The notes below the pieces were generated by a model, which was given only the letters and a program-made list of their open reading frames with translations, did not search any database and was not told where the DNA came from. From Liopterus haemorrhoidalis (Eukaryota > Arthropoda > Insecta > Coleoptera > Dytiscidae), in the NCBI GenBank assembly GCA_963971575.1, contig OZ020618.1, positions 3,846,501 to 3,910,500 on the forward strand: a DNA stretch of 64,000 bases, read 5' to 3'. Positions 46,375 through 57,156 of the stretch are shown here, piece by piece (within the stretch, counting starts at the first letter, position 1; each line of letters starts with the position of its first letter). The position numbers were made by a program, and so were the translations under genes.

Positions 46375-47050
46375 TTATATACGGAACAAGAATAAGGAAT
46401 AGGAAATAAGAATAGTACACAAGAATAAAAAATATTAAACCGTATATATTGTCAACTGACAATAACTGAAGCGCCTCTAGTGAGATTTTGAGAAACTAAA
46501 GGTTGTAGGATAGTCGAGTTTGTGACAAGCATGGGAATATGTTCTTAGAAGTGGAAAGACAGTTAAAGACCATTTTAGAGTGTGTTCCCGTGTGTTTCAA
46601 TAAATATCACATGAAGATATCATTGAACCTGTCAAAAATATCCTACCAAATTCAGCCATGATGTGAATGCAGTAGCGCCTCTATCGGTAGTGTCAGATGC
46701 CAATAGGACATAACATTTCGTCGCTGCGCCTGCGTACTTGCGTTGGCCTGTGTTTAACATTTGTCACTTGAAAGGTTCTGATTCATAAAACCTTTTAAAA
46801 AAATTCGTTTATTACCGTTAAAAACATTTTATTGTTGTTTACAACCCTATGATCACAACTGAAAAACATCTGTTGACCAAACTTTCGTGTCTTATTCTTG
46901 AAATAAGAATAAAAATGTTGAATGTTACCAACTATTCTTATGTTTAAGTTAAATTTCATTCCTACATAAACCGATATACGGCGCAGCCATGTTTTAACAT
47001 CTTTTGCACTATTCTTATTTCCTGTTCCATTATTCTTTGTACCATTTTAG
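46375..47050. mobile_element. Probable MITE with ggaaataagaatagt ends
   Basis: ataaggaataggaaataaga followed by atagt (46393-46417) is mirrored by actattcttatttcctgttc followed by cattattcttt (47007-47038). Non-coding. 46490-46760 has no motif. Confidence 0.55.
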
Positions 47051-47224
47051 AAGTTCATTACCAAAGTTCACACCAAAGTATAGAAAAAAAAAAAAATATA
47101 TATTTAATTTATTTTATTTATTTATATTTTTTTCTCGTTCTTGTTTGCGCCTTTTATGTGGCACAAAACACGTTTTAGATTAATTTAATGATTTATTTTA
47201 TAGATTTAACATGTTATTATTTTA

Positions 47225-47900
47225 TACTGTTGTCATTTAATCTATTTCTACGTCTATGCCCCCGACGACGATTCTTCTTTTACCAAAAAGGATCAAAGTA
47301 AGCCCTACTGAGTTTTACAGAGACTTACGTTAAAGTTAGGGTGACCATTTTCTTAAGAAGCAATGCGGGACGGAGCAAAAAAAAAGGTCCTCATCTCCCA
47401 AAATCCAAGTGAAGAGCAAAAAAAAAGATCCTCACCTCCAAAATCCAAATGCGGGACAATGCGTGACAAAATGTTAAAATGCGGGACTTTTGCGGGACGC
47501 ATCTTAATGCGGGACAAAATGTTTTAAATGCGGGACGAATGTTCACCCTAGTTAAAGTTGAAAAAGAAAAATTGATTAAACTGTCGACTGATTCTTCTTT
47601 TGAATCTGATTTCAAAAAAGAAATCACATTGAATTCTGGGCAGTAGTGAAAGAAGATAACCAAGAACAGTGACAAAGCAATAAAATATTTATTACCTTTC
47701 AAGAACACAGAGCTAGTCGAAAGAATATTTTCGTCTTATGCGTACATTAAGAATAAATATAGCAAAAGCTTGACTGCCTGATTTCAGGTTATATCTGTCT
47801 TCATTTGAACCTGATTTTAAAAAACTCGGATACATGAAACAAGCTCAAGGATCGCATTAAAATTATTAAGAACCACGATGGAAGACTCTCATATCAAGAT
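47225..47900 (+). pseudogene. hAT transposase C-terminal remnant, interrupted by a MITE
   Basis: After removal of the MITE at 47337-47550 the frame reads VKVEKEKLIKLSTDSSFESD. It then reads DKAIKYLLPFKNTELVERIF followed by SSYAYIKNKYSKSL. This resembles the end of hAT transposases of the ZBED5/SCAND3-like group (LLPFxxTYLCExxFSxxxxIKxKYRxxL). Stops occur in the linker and after the motif. The N-terminal parts were not found. Confidence 0.6.
47337..47550. mobile_element. hAT-type MITE (TAGGGTGACC ends), copy 1
   Basis: TAGGGTGACCATTTTCTTAA to GTTCACCCTA, flanked by exact GTTAAAGT (47329-47336 and 47551-47558). It holds several GCGGGAC repeats. It is related to the copy at 50242-50405 in the opposite orientation. 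Confidence 0.9.
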
Positions 47901-48344
47901 GAATAATTGCTAAAATTTGACGAATAATTATTCTACTTTCAACATAAGTTAATGTGGGTAAAAATTATTTGAATGCTGTTTTTATTTGTTTTGATCTTCG
48001 CTAATATAAAAAATAATAATAACAAATCCTTACAAACATAACCTAAGCTAAGAAAAAATAATTAAGGGATGAGTTCCGGTATTGAAGATAGGGTTACTCA
48101 TAAATGACAAGTCTAATGAAGGGGTACGTGAAAGAAAAAAGGTTGGGAACCGCTGGTCTAACGTATTCCAATTTCCTTTTATTAATAGTGTACATCAGGA
48201 TTCTAATTATCAAATACCTGTCAACACATATATCTTCGTCCTTATCACTAAGTTGTTAACTAAGCAAACTATTTAAAAAAATCTAGGAACTTGCTAATTA
48301 GAAAACTTCTGGCAAAATCCTGGACAATGGCTAAATGGATAAGT

Positions 48345-50215
48345 CGGGTTTGTTTGAAATCCAATAATTTGTAAAATGACCTTTTGAGCACTAACAAAGT
48401 AGTTGTTATTCATCCTGTGTATCAACACATTACTTCCGGAACGATACACTATATATACAGGTGGACAAGGTAGAGGGAACACGATTTTTCTCGAAAACGT
48501 GATGTATGAACAAGTTAGGAAATAAATTTGATAACCAAGGTTTACCCAAAGAATCGAATGATAGTACTGAATTTAAACTAAGCAAACTCTTTAAAAAAAT
48601 CTAGAAACTTGCTAGATAGAAAACTTAGAAGTAAAATCCTAGGCAATGGCTACATGGATAAGTTGTAAAAAAATGTAATTCAATAAATAAAACTAAGGAT
48701 AAGGAAAGAATCAAATGGAATCATTGTGGAAAACTCTGGACAAAACAATCTTGAAGACGCACAATTCTTAAAGGAGACCATGTAAAATTATTGGACGAAC
48801 TGAAAATAATTGACAATAGGCAGATGGAAGGTGCCCTTCACATAAGTTATAGGAATATTATAAATATATCTTAATATGTTTTGCTCTATAACTTATCTTT
48901 ACTGGGTTGTAATGTTGTAGTTTTCTCGTAGGACCGATTTTGGAGGAAGACCCGTTCTGGTAAAGGATCTTGTAAAGGTGTAGACGGTAACAGGAATTGG
49001 GATTTTCATTGGAATGAATTAGGAACATCCAAGTATCCTTGTGACGAAGTATATTCTGGATCACATGCTTTTTCAGAACAAGAGCTTGCCAACTACAAAA
49101 ATTTTGCAAAAAGGATTGCAGGTGACATTGCTTTATATCTCACCTTCCATGCTTATGGGAAATATATTCTCTATCCATGGGGATTTACTAAAAAATACCC
49201 ATCTAATAAAGAAGAACTCGATACTGTTGCGCATAAAGTTAATGAGGCCATTAAGAAAGTTAGAGGGACCACATACACGATTGGATCATCCACTAATGTT
49301 TTATATTCAGCTTCTGGGGGTAGTGATGACTGGTTTAAGGGAGTTATTAAGGTCCCTCTTTCTTACACCATTGAATTACCTGGAGGCGGACCCTTTGGTT
49401 TTGACTTACCATACACACAAATTCGAAAGGTTGTGACGGAAACATTTGAGGGTATAAAAGTATTCGCTGAATATGTTAAAAATAAATCATAAAATAGAAA
49501 CTATATTTTATTGTACAATAAAAATTATAAATATTATTATTTAATTTACCTCTCAAATCCAATATTTGTAAGGTTACCTTTTTCTTTGAGCACTATCAAA
49601 CTGGTTTTTCATATATCTGTACCAAAACACCTCACTATCAAGTACCTCATGTATCAAGGTAGAAGGAACATGATTTCTCTCGAAAACTTGACGTATGAGC
49701 AACTTGGGAAATAAATTTGATAACCAAAGTTTATCCAAAGAATCGAATGGTAGTATTGAAATTTTCTAGAACAAACCAAAAGTACCAGATATTATGGGCA
49801 ACTTTGATTTCTTAAATGGGAACGTATATCGTGTCCGGTATCTTAAAATAGAGCTTTTGAAAAGAAACAACTTTTATTTAAATATTGTTTTAATATCTTT
49901 TACGATTTACGAAAAATTGTGCTGTCTATAACGACTTGAAAATAAAATATTTTTATTTACTAGTGTTCAGTGTCTATTTTGATTTAAATACTTTCACATT
50001 CTTATTCTTGAGCTATCTGTAACTCGGAGTATAATACAAATAAAATTATTAGAAATACTTCACTTTCAAGTAGGAAAATTGGTCTTAAGATTGATCCTTG
50101 AGGAACGCCAGCTGTTATACTTCCTCAACCTTATTAAATTATGAAAACTATAAAGAAAACTCAAAAGAAAAAATATAGAAACTGGATAAATAAATAACTC
50201 AAAAGCCAAAAATAT
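48345..50215 (+). repeat. Tandem duplication unit around exon 5b (partner 52425-54275)
   Basis: From aatccaataatttgtaaaat upstream of exon 5b to the aaactggataaat phrase downstream, this segment is collinear and mostly near-identical with 52425-54275 around exon 5d. Both contain, on the - strand, a short RT fragment reading ITAGVPQGSILRPIF (50120-50075 and 54210-54165) and flanking repeats with the phrase aaggtagagggaacacgatt. Exons 5c and 5e and their 3' flanks (51480-52285 and 54420-55200) form the second matching pair, so the unit copied was the pair 5b+5c. Confidence 0.85.
48932..49492 (+). CDS. Carboxypeptidase terminal exon 5b
   Basis: 186 open codons plus stop after the strong acceptor gtagttttctcgtag, in the same phase and of the same 561-base length as 5a. 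It opens DRFWRKTR and keeps GNRNWDFHW, the zinc histidine in LTFHAYG (Ala where Ser197 is usual), Tyr248 in LYSASGG, GGSDDW and Glu270 in YTIELPGGG. AATAAA is at 49517-49522. There is no initiator methionine near its start and no upstream exon copy, so it can be translated only if spliced to exon 4 or to unseen exons. It is either an alternative last exon or a partial duplicate. Confidence 0.82.
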   Translation, partial: DRFWRKTRSGKGSCKGVDGNRNWDFHWNELGTSKYPCDEVYSGSHAFSEQELANYKNFAKRIAGDIALYLTFHAYGKYILYPWGFTKKYPSNKEELDTVAHKVNEAIKKVRGTTYTIGSSTNVLYSASGGSDDWFKGVIKVPLSYTIELPGGGPFGFDLPYTQIRKVVTETFEGIKVFAEYVKNKS

Positions 50216-50241
50216 ATATATGTAGGATTTTCGTCTTAAAA

Positions 50242-50405
50242 TAGGGTGACCGTTCGTCCCGATTTTTGCGGGACTGTCCCGCATTCTAACATTTTGTCCC
50301 GCATTAAGATGCGTCCCTTTTTTTTGCTCTTAACTTGGATTTGGGAGATGAGGACCTTTTTTTTGCTCCGTCCCGCATTGCCTTCTTAAGAAAATGGTCA
50401 CCCTA
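50242..50405. mobile_element. hAT-type MITE (TAGGGTGACC ends), copy 2
   Basis: TAGGGTGACCGTTCGTCCCG to AAAATGGTCACCCTA, flanked by exact TCTTAAAA (50234-50241 and 50406-50413). 164 bp. It is absent from the equivalent place in the 5d unit, so it arrived after or outside the duplication. Confidence 0.92.
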
Positions 50406-50623
50406 TCTTAAAATGAAACACTACACGTCTTTAAATACACAAATTATAATGAAAACCAGATAAATATAAAATATATTGACAGAAATTAATAGACTCTCAA
50501 CAAACTCTAAATGAACAATTAACAATACAATCAATAATAAATAGCTTCTTAGTTACAGCGTCATTTGTCTGTCTCTGTAAGTCGTCTATCGCAGTTGGCT
50601 CTGGTTGACATGCCTATGCGAGA

Positions 50624-51262
50624 TTATATAAAAATCCGACAACTCGACGTCCTGCTTGTCATCCGCCTCGGATGACGCCTTGTCATCACTCGGAACTTCT
50701 TCATCTTTCTTCGTTCTCTTGCAGTTTTCTTAGGTTCTACCTTCTTCTTATCTGGAGACTTTTTCGTAGTTGTTTTAACTTTCTTTAGTGATGGTCCCCT
50801 TCCACTCTTCTTACCCTTATCCTTTGGTCTCTTCTCATCGAATTCTTCTGATGGGTTAAATTTGCTTGAAAACTCATATTTTAAGTTCATTTTCTTTTCT
50901 TTCACTCTCTTCGATCTTGAGGTTCTCTTTAAAACTAAATCGGTAACATTCTTATCATGCGTTAAGAAATACAGTGTTATTAGTACTTAGAGGAACAGGC
51001 CTTTAAGGCATACTAACAGGTTTAGGAAAATCTTTAGAATCCAACAAATCGTTTTACAAATTTCTTATTTATTTCCATTATTCTCTAAACTCTGCAAATC
51101 GTTTAGCTCCATTTTTGCAAGAATGGTAGTTTCATTTTCTTTGTTAGTCTTTATATTTTCATCTTCCAGTTTCTCCGGTTTTGATTCCTTGACTGCTTCC
51201 TTGGTTTCCGTTAACTTTATTTTGCCATCTTCTAGTTTTTCATTCGTTTCGTCGTTTTGATT
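50624..51262 (-). pseudogene. Lysine/glutamate-rich coding-like remnant
   Basis: On the - strand 51262-51065 is open (NQNDETNEKLEDGKIKLTET and on to LENNGNK, then stop) and is preceded by an acceptor-like ttttttatgtag. Further on, 50940-50720 reads basic sequence such as KRPKDKGKKSGRGPSLKKVK and KKSPDKKKVEPKKTA. A frameshift then gives an acidic tail (EVPSDDKASSEADDKQDVEL). The composition is like the disordered tail of a nuclear protein. I cannot name the family. It sits between exons 5b and 5c and is missing from the second duplication unit, so it may be an inserted gene fragment. Confidence 0.35.
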
Positions 51263-51574
51263 CCTACATAAAAAACTCCCACATATATATAACAAAATAT
51301 AGAACTAACAAGATTAGTTAGCTAAAATTGTTGGCGTACAGCAACGATGGGTGGTCTGGCTAAGGAGAAGGAAAGTGTCGAATAGAATCACCAGGCAAAA
51401 AACACGACAAGGAAACTTGAAGACGCACGATTGTTAAAGGATACCACGGAAAAGTGAAACAAGAGAAACTATGTAGAAGACCCATGCAGAAGATTTACGA
51501 ATATTATAAATGTCTTTTAGTTTTTTTGATATAACTTATCTGTATTAGATTCTAATGTTGTAGTTTTCTCGTAG

Positions 51575-52135
51575 GATCGATTCTGGAGGAAAACCCGTTC
51601 TTACCAAGGACGTTGTAGAGGAGTAGACGGTAATAGAAATTTCGGATATCATTGGAGAGAATCAGGAGCAAGCCGTAATCCTTGTTCAGATACTTTTGCT
51701 GGACCATATCCTTTTTCAGACAAAGAATTTGCCGCCTACAAATCATTTGTTATAAAACATAAAAATAAAATGACTTTATATTTGACCTTCCATTCTTATG
51801 GAACATTGATGCTTTATCCATATGGATATAATTATGACTATCCTGAAAATAGAGCAGAACTACACTTTTTAGCACAACAAGTTAGTGATGCTATTCAAAA
51901 AGTCAGAGGTACTAAATATACGATTGGTTCACCGAGTCATATTTTATATGCAGCCGCAGGAGGGAGTGATGACTGGTTTAAGGGAGCTCTTAAAGTCCCT
52001 CTTGTATATACTATTGAATTACCTGCAGGTGGACCAGTTGGGTTTGACCCGTCATTCATAGCAATTCGAAAGGTTGTCAAGGAAACATTTGAAGGCATAA
52101 AAGTATTCGCTAAATATGTTGCAAAAAAGTATTAA
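51575..52135 (+). CDS. Carboxypeptidase terminal exon 5c
   Basis: 186 codons plus stop after gtagttttctcgtag. It opens DRFWRKTRSYQGRCRG and has GNRNFGYHW and a full HSY triad (LTFHSYG: His196, Ser197, Tyr198). It also has LYAAAGGSDDW and Glu270 in YTIELPAGG. AATAAA is at 52160-52165. It is clearly a different subgroup from 5b and 5d (YPENRAELHF, IGSPSH) and the closest relative of 5e. No frameshift or stop. Confidence 0.82.
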   Translation, partial: DRFWRKTRSYQGRCRGVDGNRNFGYHWRESGASRNPCSDTFAGPYPFSDKEFAAYKSFVIKHKNKMTLYLTFHSYGTLMLYPYGYNYDYPENRAELHFLAQQVSDAIQKVRGTKYTIGSPSHILYAAAGGSDDWFKGALKVPLVYTIELPAGGPVGFDPSFIAIRKVVKETFEGIKVFAKYVAKKY

Positions 52136-52424
52136 ACTAAAATTATAATTTATTTTAATAATAAATATTCTATAAATTATTATTTATTTTACAACCCTTT
52201 CAAATCCAATATTTGTAACAGTGGCATAATTCCCGATCTGACCAGGTACTGGGCAAGGACGTCGACAGACAAGACAAACCGATAAAATTACTCAGGCTTA
52301 TTTTTGTTGCACAATTTTTTTGACAATAATTGTAATACGTAATAACTGAAATAACATTTTAGGTCCAGAACCAGACCGGATTTGACTGCACACTTTATTT
52401 AATTATTTAGCTGTCATCAGTTAT

Positions 52425-54275
52425 TAGTATTGTGGGTTTCTTTGAAATCCAATAATTTGTAAAATGACCTTTTTGAGCACTACCAAAGTAGTTGTTATTC
52501 ATCCTGTGTATCAACACATTACTTCCGGAACGATACACTATATATACAGGTGGACAAGGTAGAGGGAACACGATTTTTCTCGAAAACGAGATGTATGAAC
52601 AAGGAAATAAATTGGATAACCAAGGTTTAACCAAAGAATCGAATGATAGTATTGAATTTAAACTACGCAAACTATTTAAAAAAATCTAGAAACTTGAATA
52701 GAAAACTTAGAAGTAAAATCCTAGACAATGGCTTAATGGATAAGTTGTCAAAAAATGTAATTCTATTATTAAAGCTAAGGATAAGGAAAGAATCAAATGG
52801 AATAATTGTGGAAAATTCTGGACAAAACAATCTTGAAGACGCACGATTCTTAAAGGAGACCATGTAAAATTATTGGGCGAACTGAAAATAATTGACAATA
52901 GGCAGATGGAAAGTTTATACCCTTCACAAAAAATTATAGAAATGCTATAAATATATCTTAATATGTTTTGCTCTATAACTTATCTTTACTGGGTTGTAAT
53001 GTTGTAGTTTTCTCGTAGGACCGATTTTGGAGGAAGACCCGTTCTAGTCAAGGATCTTGTAAAGGTGTAGATGGTAACAGAAATTGGGATTTTCATTGGA
53101 ATGAATTAGGAACATCCAATGATCCTTGTGACGAAGTATATTCTGGACCACATGCTTTTTCAGAACAAGAGCTTGTCAACTACAAAAATTTTGCAAAGAA
53201 GATTGCAGGTGACATTGCTTTATATCTCAGCTTCCATGCTTATGGGAAATATATTCTCTATCCATGGGGATTTAATAATAAATACCCATCTAATAAAGAA
53301 GAACTCGATTCTGTTGCGCATAAAGTTAATGAGGCCATTAAGAAAGTTAGAGGGACCACATACACGATTGGATCATCCACAAATGTTTTATACGCGGCTT
53401 CTGGAGGTAGTGCTGACTGGTTTAAGGGAGTTATTAAGGTTCCTCTTGCTTACTCCATTGAACTACCTGGAGGCGGACCCCTTGGTTTTGACTTAATATA
53501 CACACAAATTCGAAAGGTTGTGACAGAAACATTTGAGGGTATAAAAGTATTCGCTAAATATGTTAAAAATAAATCATAAAATAAAAACTATATCTTATTG
53601 TATAATAAAAATTATAAATATTATTATTTAATTTACCTCTCAAATCCATTTTTGAAAGGTGACCTTTTTCTTTGAACACTATCAAACTGGTTGTTCATGT
53701 ATCTGTACCAAAACACCTCACTATCAAGTACCTCATGTATCAAGGTAGAAGGAACACGATTTTTCTCGAAAACGTGACGTATGAGCAACTTGGGAAATAA
53801 ATTTGATAACCAAAGTTTATTCAAAGAATCGAATGGTAATATTGAAATTTTCTAGAACAAACCAAAAGTACCGGATATCATGGACAACTTTGATTTCTTA
53901 AATGGGAACGTATATCGTGTCCGGTATCTTAAAATAGAGCTTTTGAAAAGAAACAACTTTTACTTAAATATTTTTTTAATATCTTTTACGATTTACGAAA
54001 GATTGTACTGTCTATAAAGACTTGAAAATAAAATATTTTTATTTAGTGTTCAGTGTCTATTTTGATTTAAATACTTTCACATTCTTATTCTTGAGCTATC
54101 TGTAACTCGGAGTATAATACAAATAAAATTATTAGAAATACTTCACTTTCAAGTAGGAAAATTGGTCTTAAGATTGATCCTTGAGGAACGCCAGCTGTTA
54201 TACTTCCTCAACCTTATTAAATTATGAAAACTATAAAGAAAACTCAAAAAAAAGAATCTAGAAACTGGATAAATA
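52425..54275 (+). repeat. Tandem duplication unit around exon 5d (partner 48345-50215)
   Basis: Collinear with the 5b unit in both upstream (52440-53018) and downstream (53580-54275) sequence. The next 150 bases repeat a piece of the downstream segment once more (54290-54415 resembles 53650-53780), and exon 5e follows directly. Confidence 0.85.
53019..53579 (+). CDS. Carboxypeptidase terminal exon 5d
   Basis: 186 codons plus stop, about 94% identical in DNA to 5b by eye. It opens DRFWRKTRSSQGSCKG. The zinc histidine lies in LSFHAYG (Ala for Ser197). The specificity loop reads GGSADW, so the 255 position is Ala rather than the Asp found in 5a, 5b, 5c and 5e, and Tyr248 (LYAASGG) and Glu270 (YSIELPGG) remain. 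This predicts a different S1' pocket. Acceptor gttttctcgtag. AATAAA is at 53604-53609. Most differences from 5b change the amino acid. Confidence 0.82.
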   Translation, partial: DRFWRKTRSSQGSCKGVDGNRNWDFHWNELGTSNDPCDEVYSGPHAFSEQELVNYKNFAKKIAGDIALYLSFHAYGKYILYPWGFNNKYPSNKEELDSVAHKVNEAIKKVRGTTYTIGSSTNVLYAASGGSADWFKGVIKVPLAYSIELPGGGPLGFDLIYTQIRKVVTETFEGIKVFAKYVKNKS

Positions 54276-54491
54276 AATTTTTGAAAGGTGACCTTTTTGT
54301 TTAAACACTATCAAACTGGTTGTTCATGTATCTGTACCAAAACACCTCACTATCAAGTACCTCATCTATCAAGGTAGAAGGAACACGATTTTTTCGAAAA
54401 CGTGACGTATGAGCTGGACAACTGGTCTCTTGTCTCTGTTTTTGGGTATAACTTATTTTTATTAGATTCTAATATTGTAGTTTTGTCGTAG

Positions 54492-55052
54492 AATCGATTC
54501 TGGAGGAAAACCCGTTCTTACCATGGACGTTGTAGAGGAGTAGATGGTAATAGAAATTTCGGATATCATTGGGGAGAATTAGGAGCAAGCAGATCTACTT
54601 GTTCAGATACTTTTGCTGGACCACATTCTTTTTCAGAACCAGAATTTATCAACTACAAAACATTTGTTACAAACCATAAAAATAAATTAGCTTTATATTT
54701 GAGCTTCCATTCTTATGGAAACTTGTTACTTTATCCATGGGGATATAATAATGATTATCCTGAAAATAGAGCAGAACTACATTTTGTAGCACAACAAGTT
54801 AGTGATGCTATTAAAAAAGTCAGAGGTACTACATATACAATTGGTTCACCGAGTCATATTTTATATCAAGTCGCTGGAGGGAGTGATGACTGGTTTAAGG
54901 GAGTTATTAAAGTCCCTCTTGTATATACTTTTGAATTACCTGGAGGTGGAAGCGATGGTTTTGATATATTATCCTCAGAAATTGTAAAGGTGGTCACAGA
55001 AACATTTGAGGGTGTAAAGGTATTTGCTAAATATGTTGCAAAAAAGCATTAA
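54492..55052 (+). CDS. Carboxypeptidase terminal exon 5e
   Basis: 186 codons plus stop after gttttgtcgtag. It opens NRFWRKTRSYHGRCRG (Asn in place of Asp at the first residue) and keeps GNRNFGYHW and LSFHSYG with the complete HSY. LYQVAGGSDDW and Glu270 in YTFELPGGGSDGF follow. AATAAA is at 55078-55083. It pairs with 5c. The region between 5d and 5e is only 0.9 kb, far too short to hold exons 1-4. Confidence 0.82.
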   Translation, partial: NRFWRKTRSYHGRCRGVDGNRNFGYHWGELGASRSTCSDTFAGPHSFSEPEFINYKTFVTNHKNKLALYLSFHSYGNLLLYPWGYNNDYPENRAELHFVAQQVSDAIKKVRGTTYTIGSPSHILYQVAGGSDDWFKGVIKVPLVYTFELPGGGSDGFDILSSEIVKVVTETFEGVKVFAKYVAKKH

Positions 55053-55200
55053 AACAAAAATTATAATTTATTGTAACAATAAATATTGTATAAATTATTA
55101 TTTATTTTACAACCCTTTCAAATCCAATATTTGTAACAGTGGCATAATTCCCGATCTGACCAGGTACTAGGCAAGGACGTCGACAGACAGGACAAACCGG

Positions 55201-55708
55201 TAAATTACTGGAACCCGTGCAGACTGCAGAGCCCGAGCAGTGGCATAACTACAATGCCGTAAACCTTGCATTGCAGGGGGCCCGGAGTTGCAAGGGACCT
55301 TCAATTTATGGCACTTTTTATAAAAAATTATTAATTTAAAAACAAGATTAAAAGATTGAAATAAATTTACCATCGAAATTGTTACAAACAAGTAATTTTG
55401 ATCTAATGATTGCGGTGGAATCTTTTATAGCTGCAAGTTAACATTTACAACAATATAGACACATTTATAATTCAGTAAAAACCGAAGCAGTTAAACACCG
55501 ACGAAGTCTTTGAGTACGGTGATCTTATTAAATTCCGGTTTCATCGGAAATGATGTCAACTTTTGATATAGCATAGGGAATCGATAATTTTATATTTTTT
55601 TCCTAAAAGTACATTAAATTAGCTTTACAATGACACCAAAAACTCATATTTTTATGTTAACCATTTGATGGCGACCATTTATTTACAAAATAATAATCAA
55701 CATAAGTT
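55201..55708. other. Stretch without a recognised gene
   Basis: Follows the 3' flank shared by 5c and 5e. No coding motif was recognised. Confidence 0.4.
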
Positions 55709-55968
55709 TTACAAAGTTGAACGTAACAAGCTTTGAAAACAATAAAAAAAGAAACAAAATATCTCTAAAATAAACTATTTGACTATTTAGAAAAAAAACT
55801 ATTACTTTTTACAATTATTTTACAAAAAAAAAAAAAAAAACAAATGTTCGATCAAACCACCATTATTGTCCACACATTTTCTAAATAGTCAAATAGTTTA
55901 TTTTAGAGATATTTTGTTTATTTTTTTATTGTTTTCAAAGTTTGCTACGTTCAACTTTTTTGTATCTC
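55709..55968. repeat. Fold-back element with about 80-bp inverted arms
   Basis: aaagttgaacgtaacaagct through aaactatttgactatttaga (55713-55795) is mirrored by tctaaatagtcaaatagttt through gctacgttcaactt (55880-55957) with few mismatches. The spacer is about 85 bases including a run of A. Transcripts would form a long hairpin RNA. Confidence 0.85.
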
Positions 55969-56135
55969 TTAAAATAAAGGAGTTATTCGAAGTGCCCCGT
56001 TTCAAATAAACACCCTGTATATAGACGGTCAACTCAGTTGGCACCACCATATTAGCAATTTGACCATTTCCCTGTTAAACCCAAACTATCTAGGCTTTTG
56101 ACAGGCTCAAAACTTCGGTTTCTTTTGAAACATTA

Positions 56136-56785
56136 CGTATTTTTACCGACCGTCAACATATAAAAAGGAGGTATTCTGATCATACCGATTTTGACATTTC
56201 GAGATTTCGATGGATCTCCACGAATAGAGGTCCCTACATAACGTTTAGACTATTTTTAGCATGATGTCTGTCGGTCTGTCTGTCCGTCCGTCTGTCTGTC
56301 TGTCCGTCCGTCCGTCTGTCTGTGTACACGAGCAGAGCAATTTCGGCTAAAAGGATTTTTATGAAAATGCATATTTAAGCTTTTGACATCAATGACACGA
56401 GTTGATCAACTTTTGGTAAAAATCGGTTGACTAGAAATGGGAGTTTACTCGTGTCGATTTTAAGATTTTTGCGAATATTTAGCAACAGAAAAAAATTTCG
56501 AAAAAATTTATTAAACAAAAGTTGCTATAAATGCAATAACTAATAACTTTTATTTGAGACGTTTTTTGATAAAACGAAAAATTTCGAAAAATTTTTGTAA
56601 AATTTTTTAATATTTTTTTGTCTCAATTTTTTCATACTTATATGTTACGTTTCCATGGTCATGATAAATAATATCTGTTAGAAAATATTAGGCCAAGTTA
56701 TTTCTACTCTGTGGCTAGAATGTATTTTATACATTCAAGTACTTTATGATGGCGGTCGGTCCTGTGGTGGCCACAGCCGATTTTT
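56136..56785 (+). mobile_element. GTCY-microsatellite repeat, family 2, copy 2
   Basis: Same order as 30905-31320: taccgaccgtcaacatataa, gatttcgatggatctccacg, a GTCTGTC/GTCCGTC run at 56266-56322 and a final ctgtggtggccacagccgat. About 250 bases (56450-56710) of extra sequence lie before the final block. Confidence 0.65.
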
Positions 56786-57156
56786 TAGTTTGCCGCGTTC
56801 CCGTCTCGTTTGTCTTACGGTATAGTCCACCGAGGAGCAAGCTCATCGATCACCCGCATTTTCATAATCCAAAAAAGTGCCCTATTATGAATAATGTCCC
56901 CTCCAGGACATACTGCCAGGAATTTTTAAAAAATGTAGAATTACGTCTTCTCAATACAATCGTAGATTATAAAATAAGATAAGGAACATCGCTACCAACC
57001 ACCCTGGTAGCAAGAAAACATCAACTTGAATAAAATTTATTTTTCAAATTCAAAAATTTGTAAACTAGTTTAACTGAATTAGAAATGGAAGCAAATTAAC
57101 TTTGTACATCTTATTCAACGAATGATTCAGTGTTTCATTTAATTATTTTCTTTTAG
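56786..57156. other. Intronic or intergenic stretch before exon 5f
   Basis: The open stretch at 56746-56982 runs out of the GTCY repeat and has no domain I recognise. The last 20 bases (aattattttcttttag) are a good polypyrimidine tract and acceptor. Confidence 0.4.
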
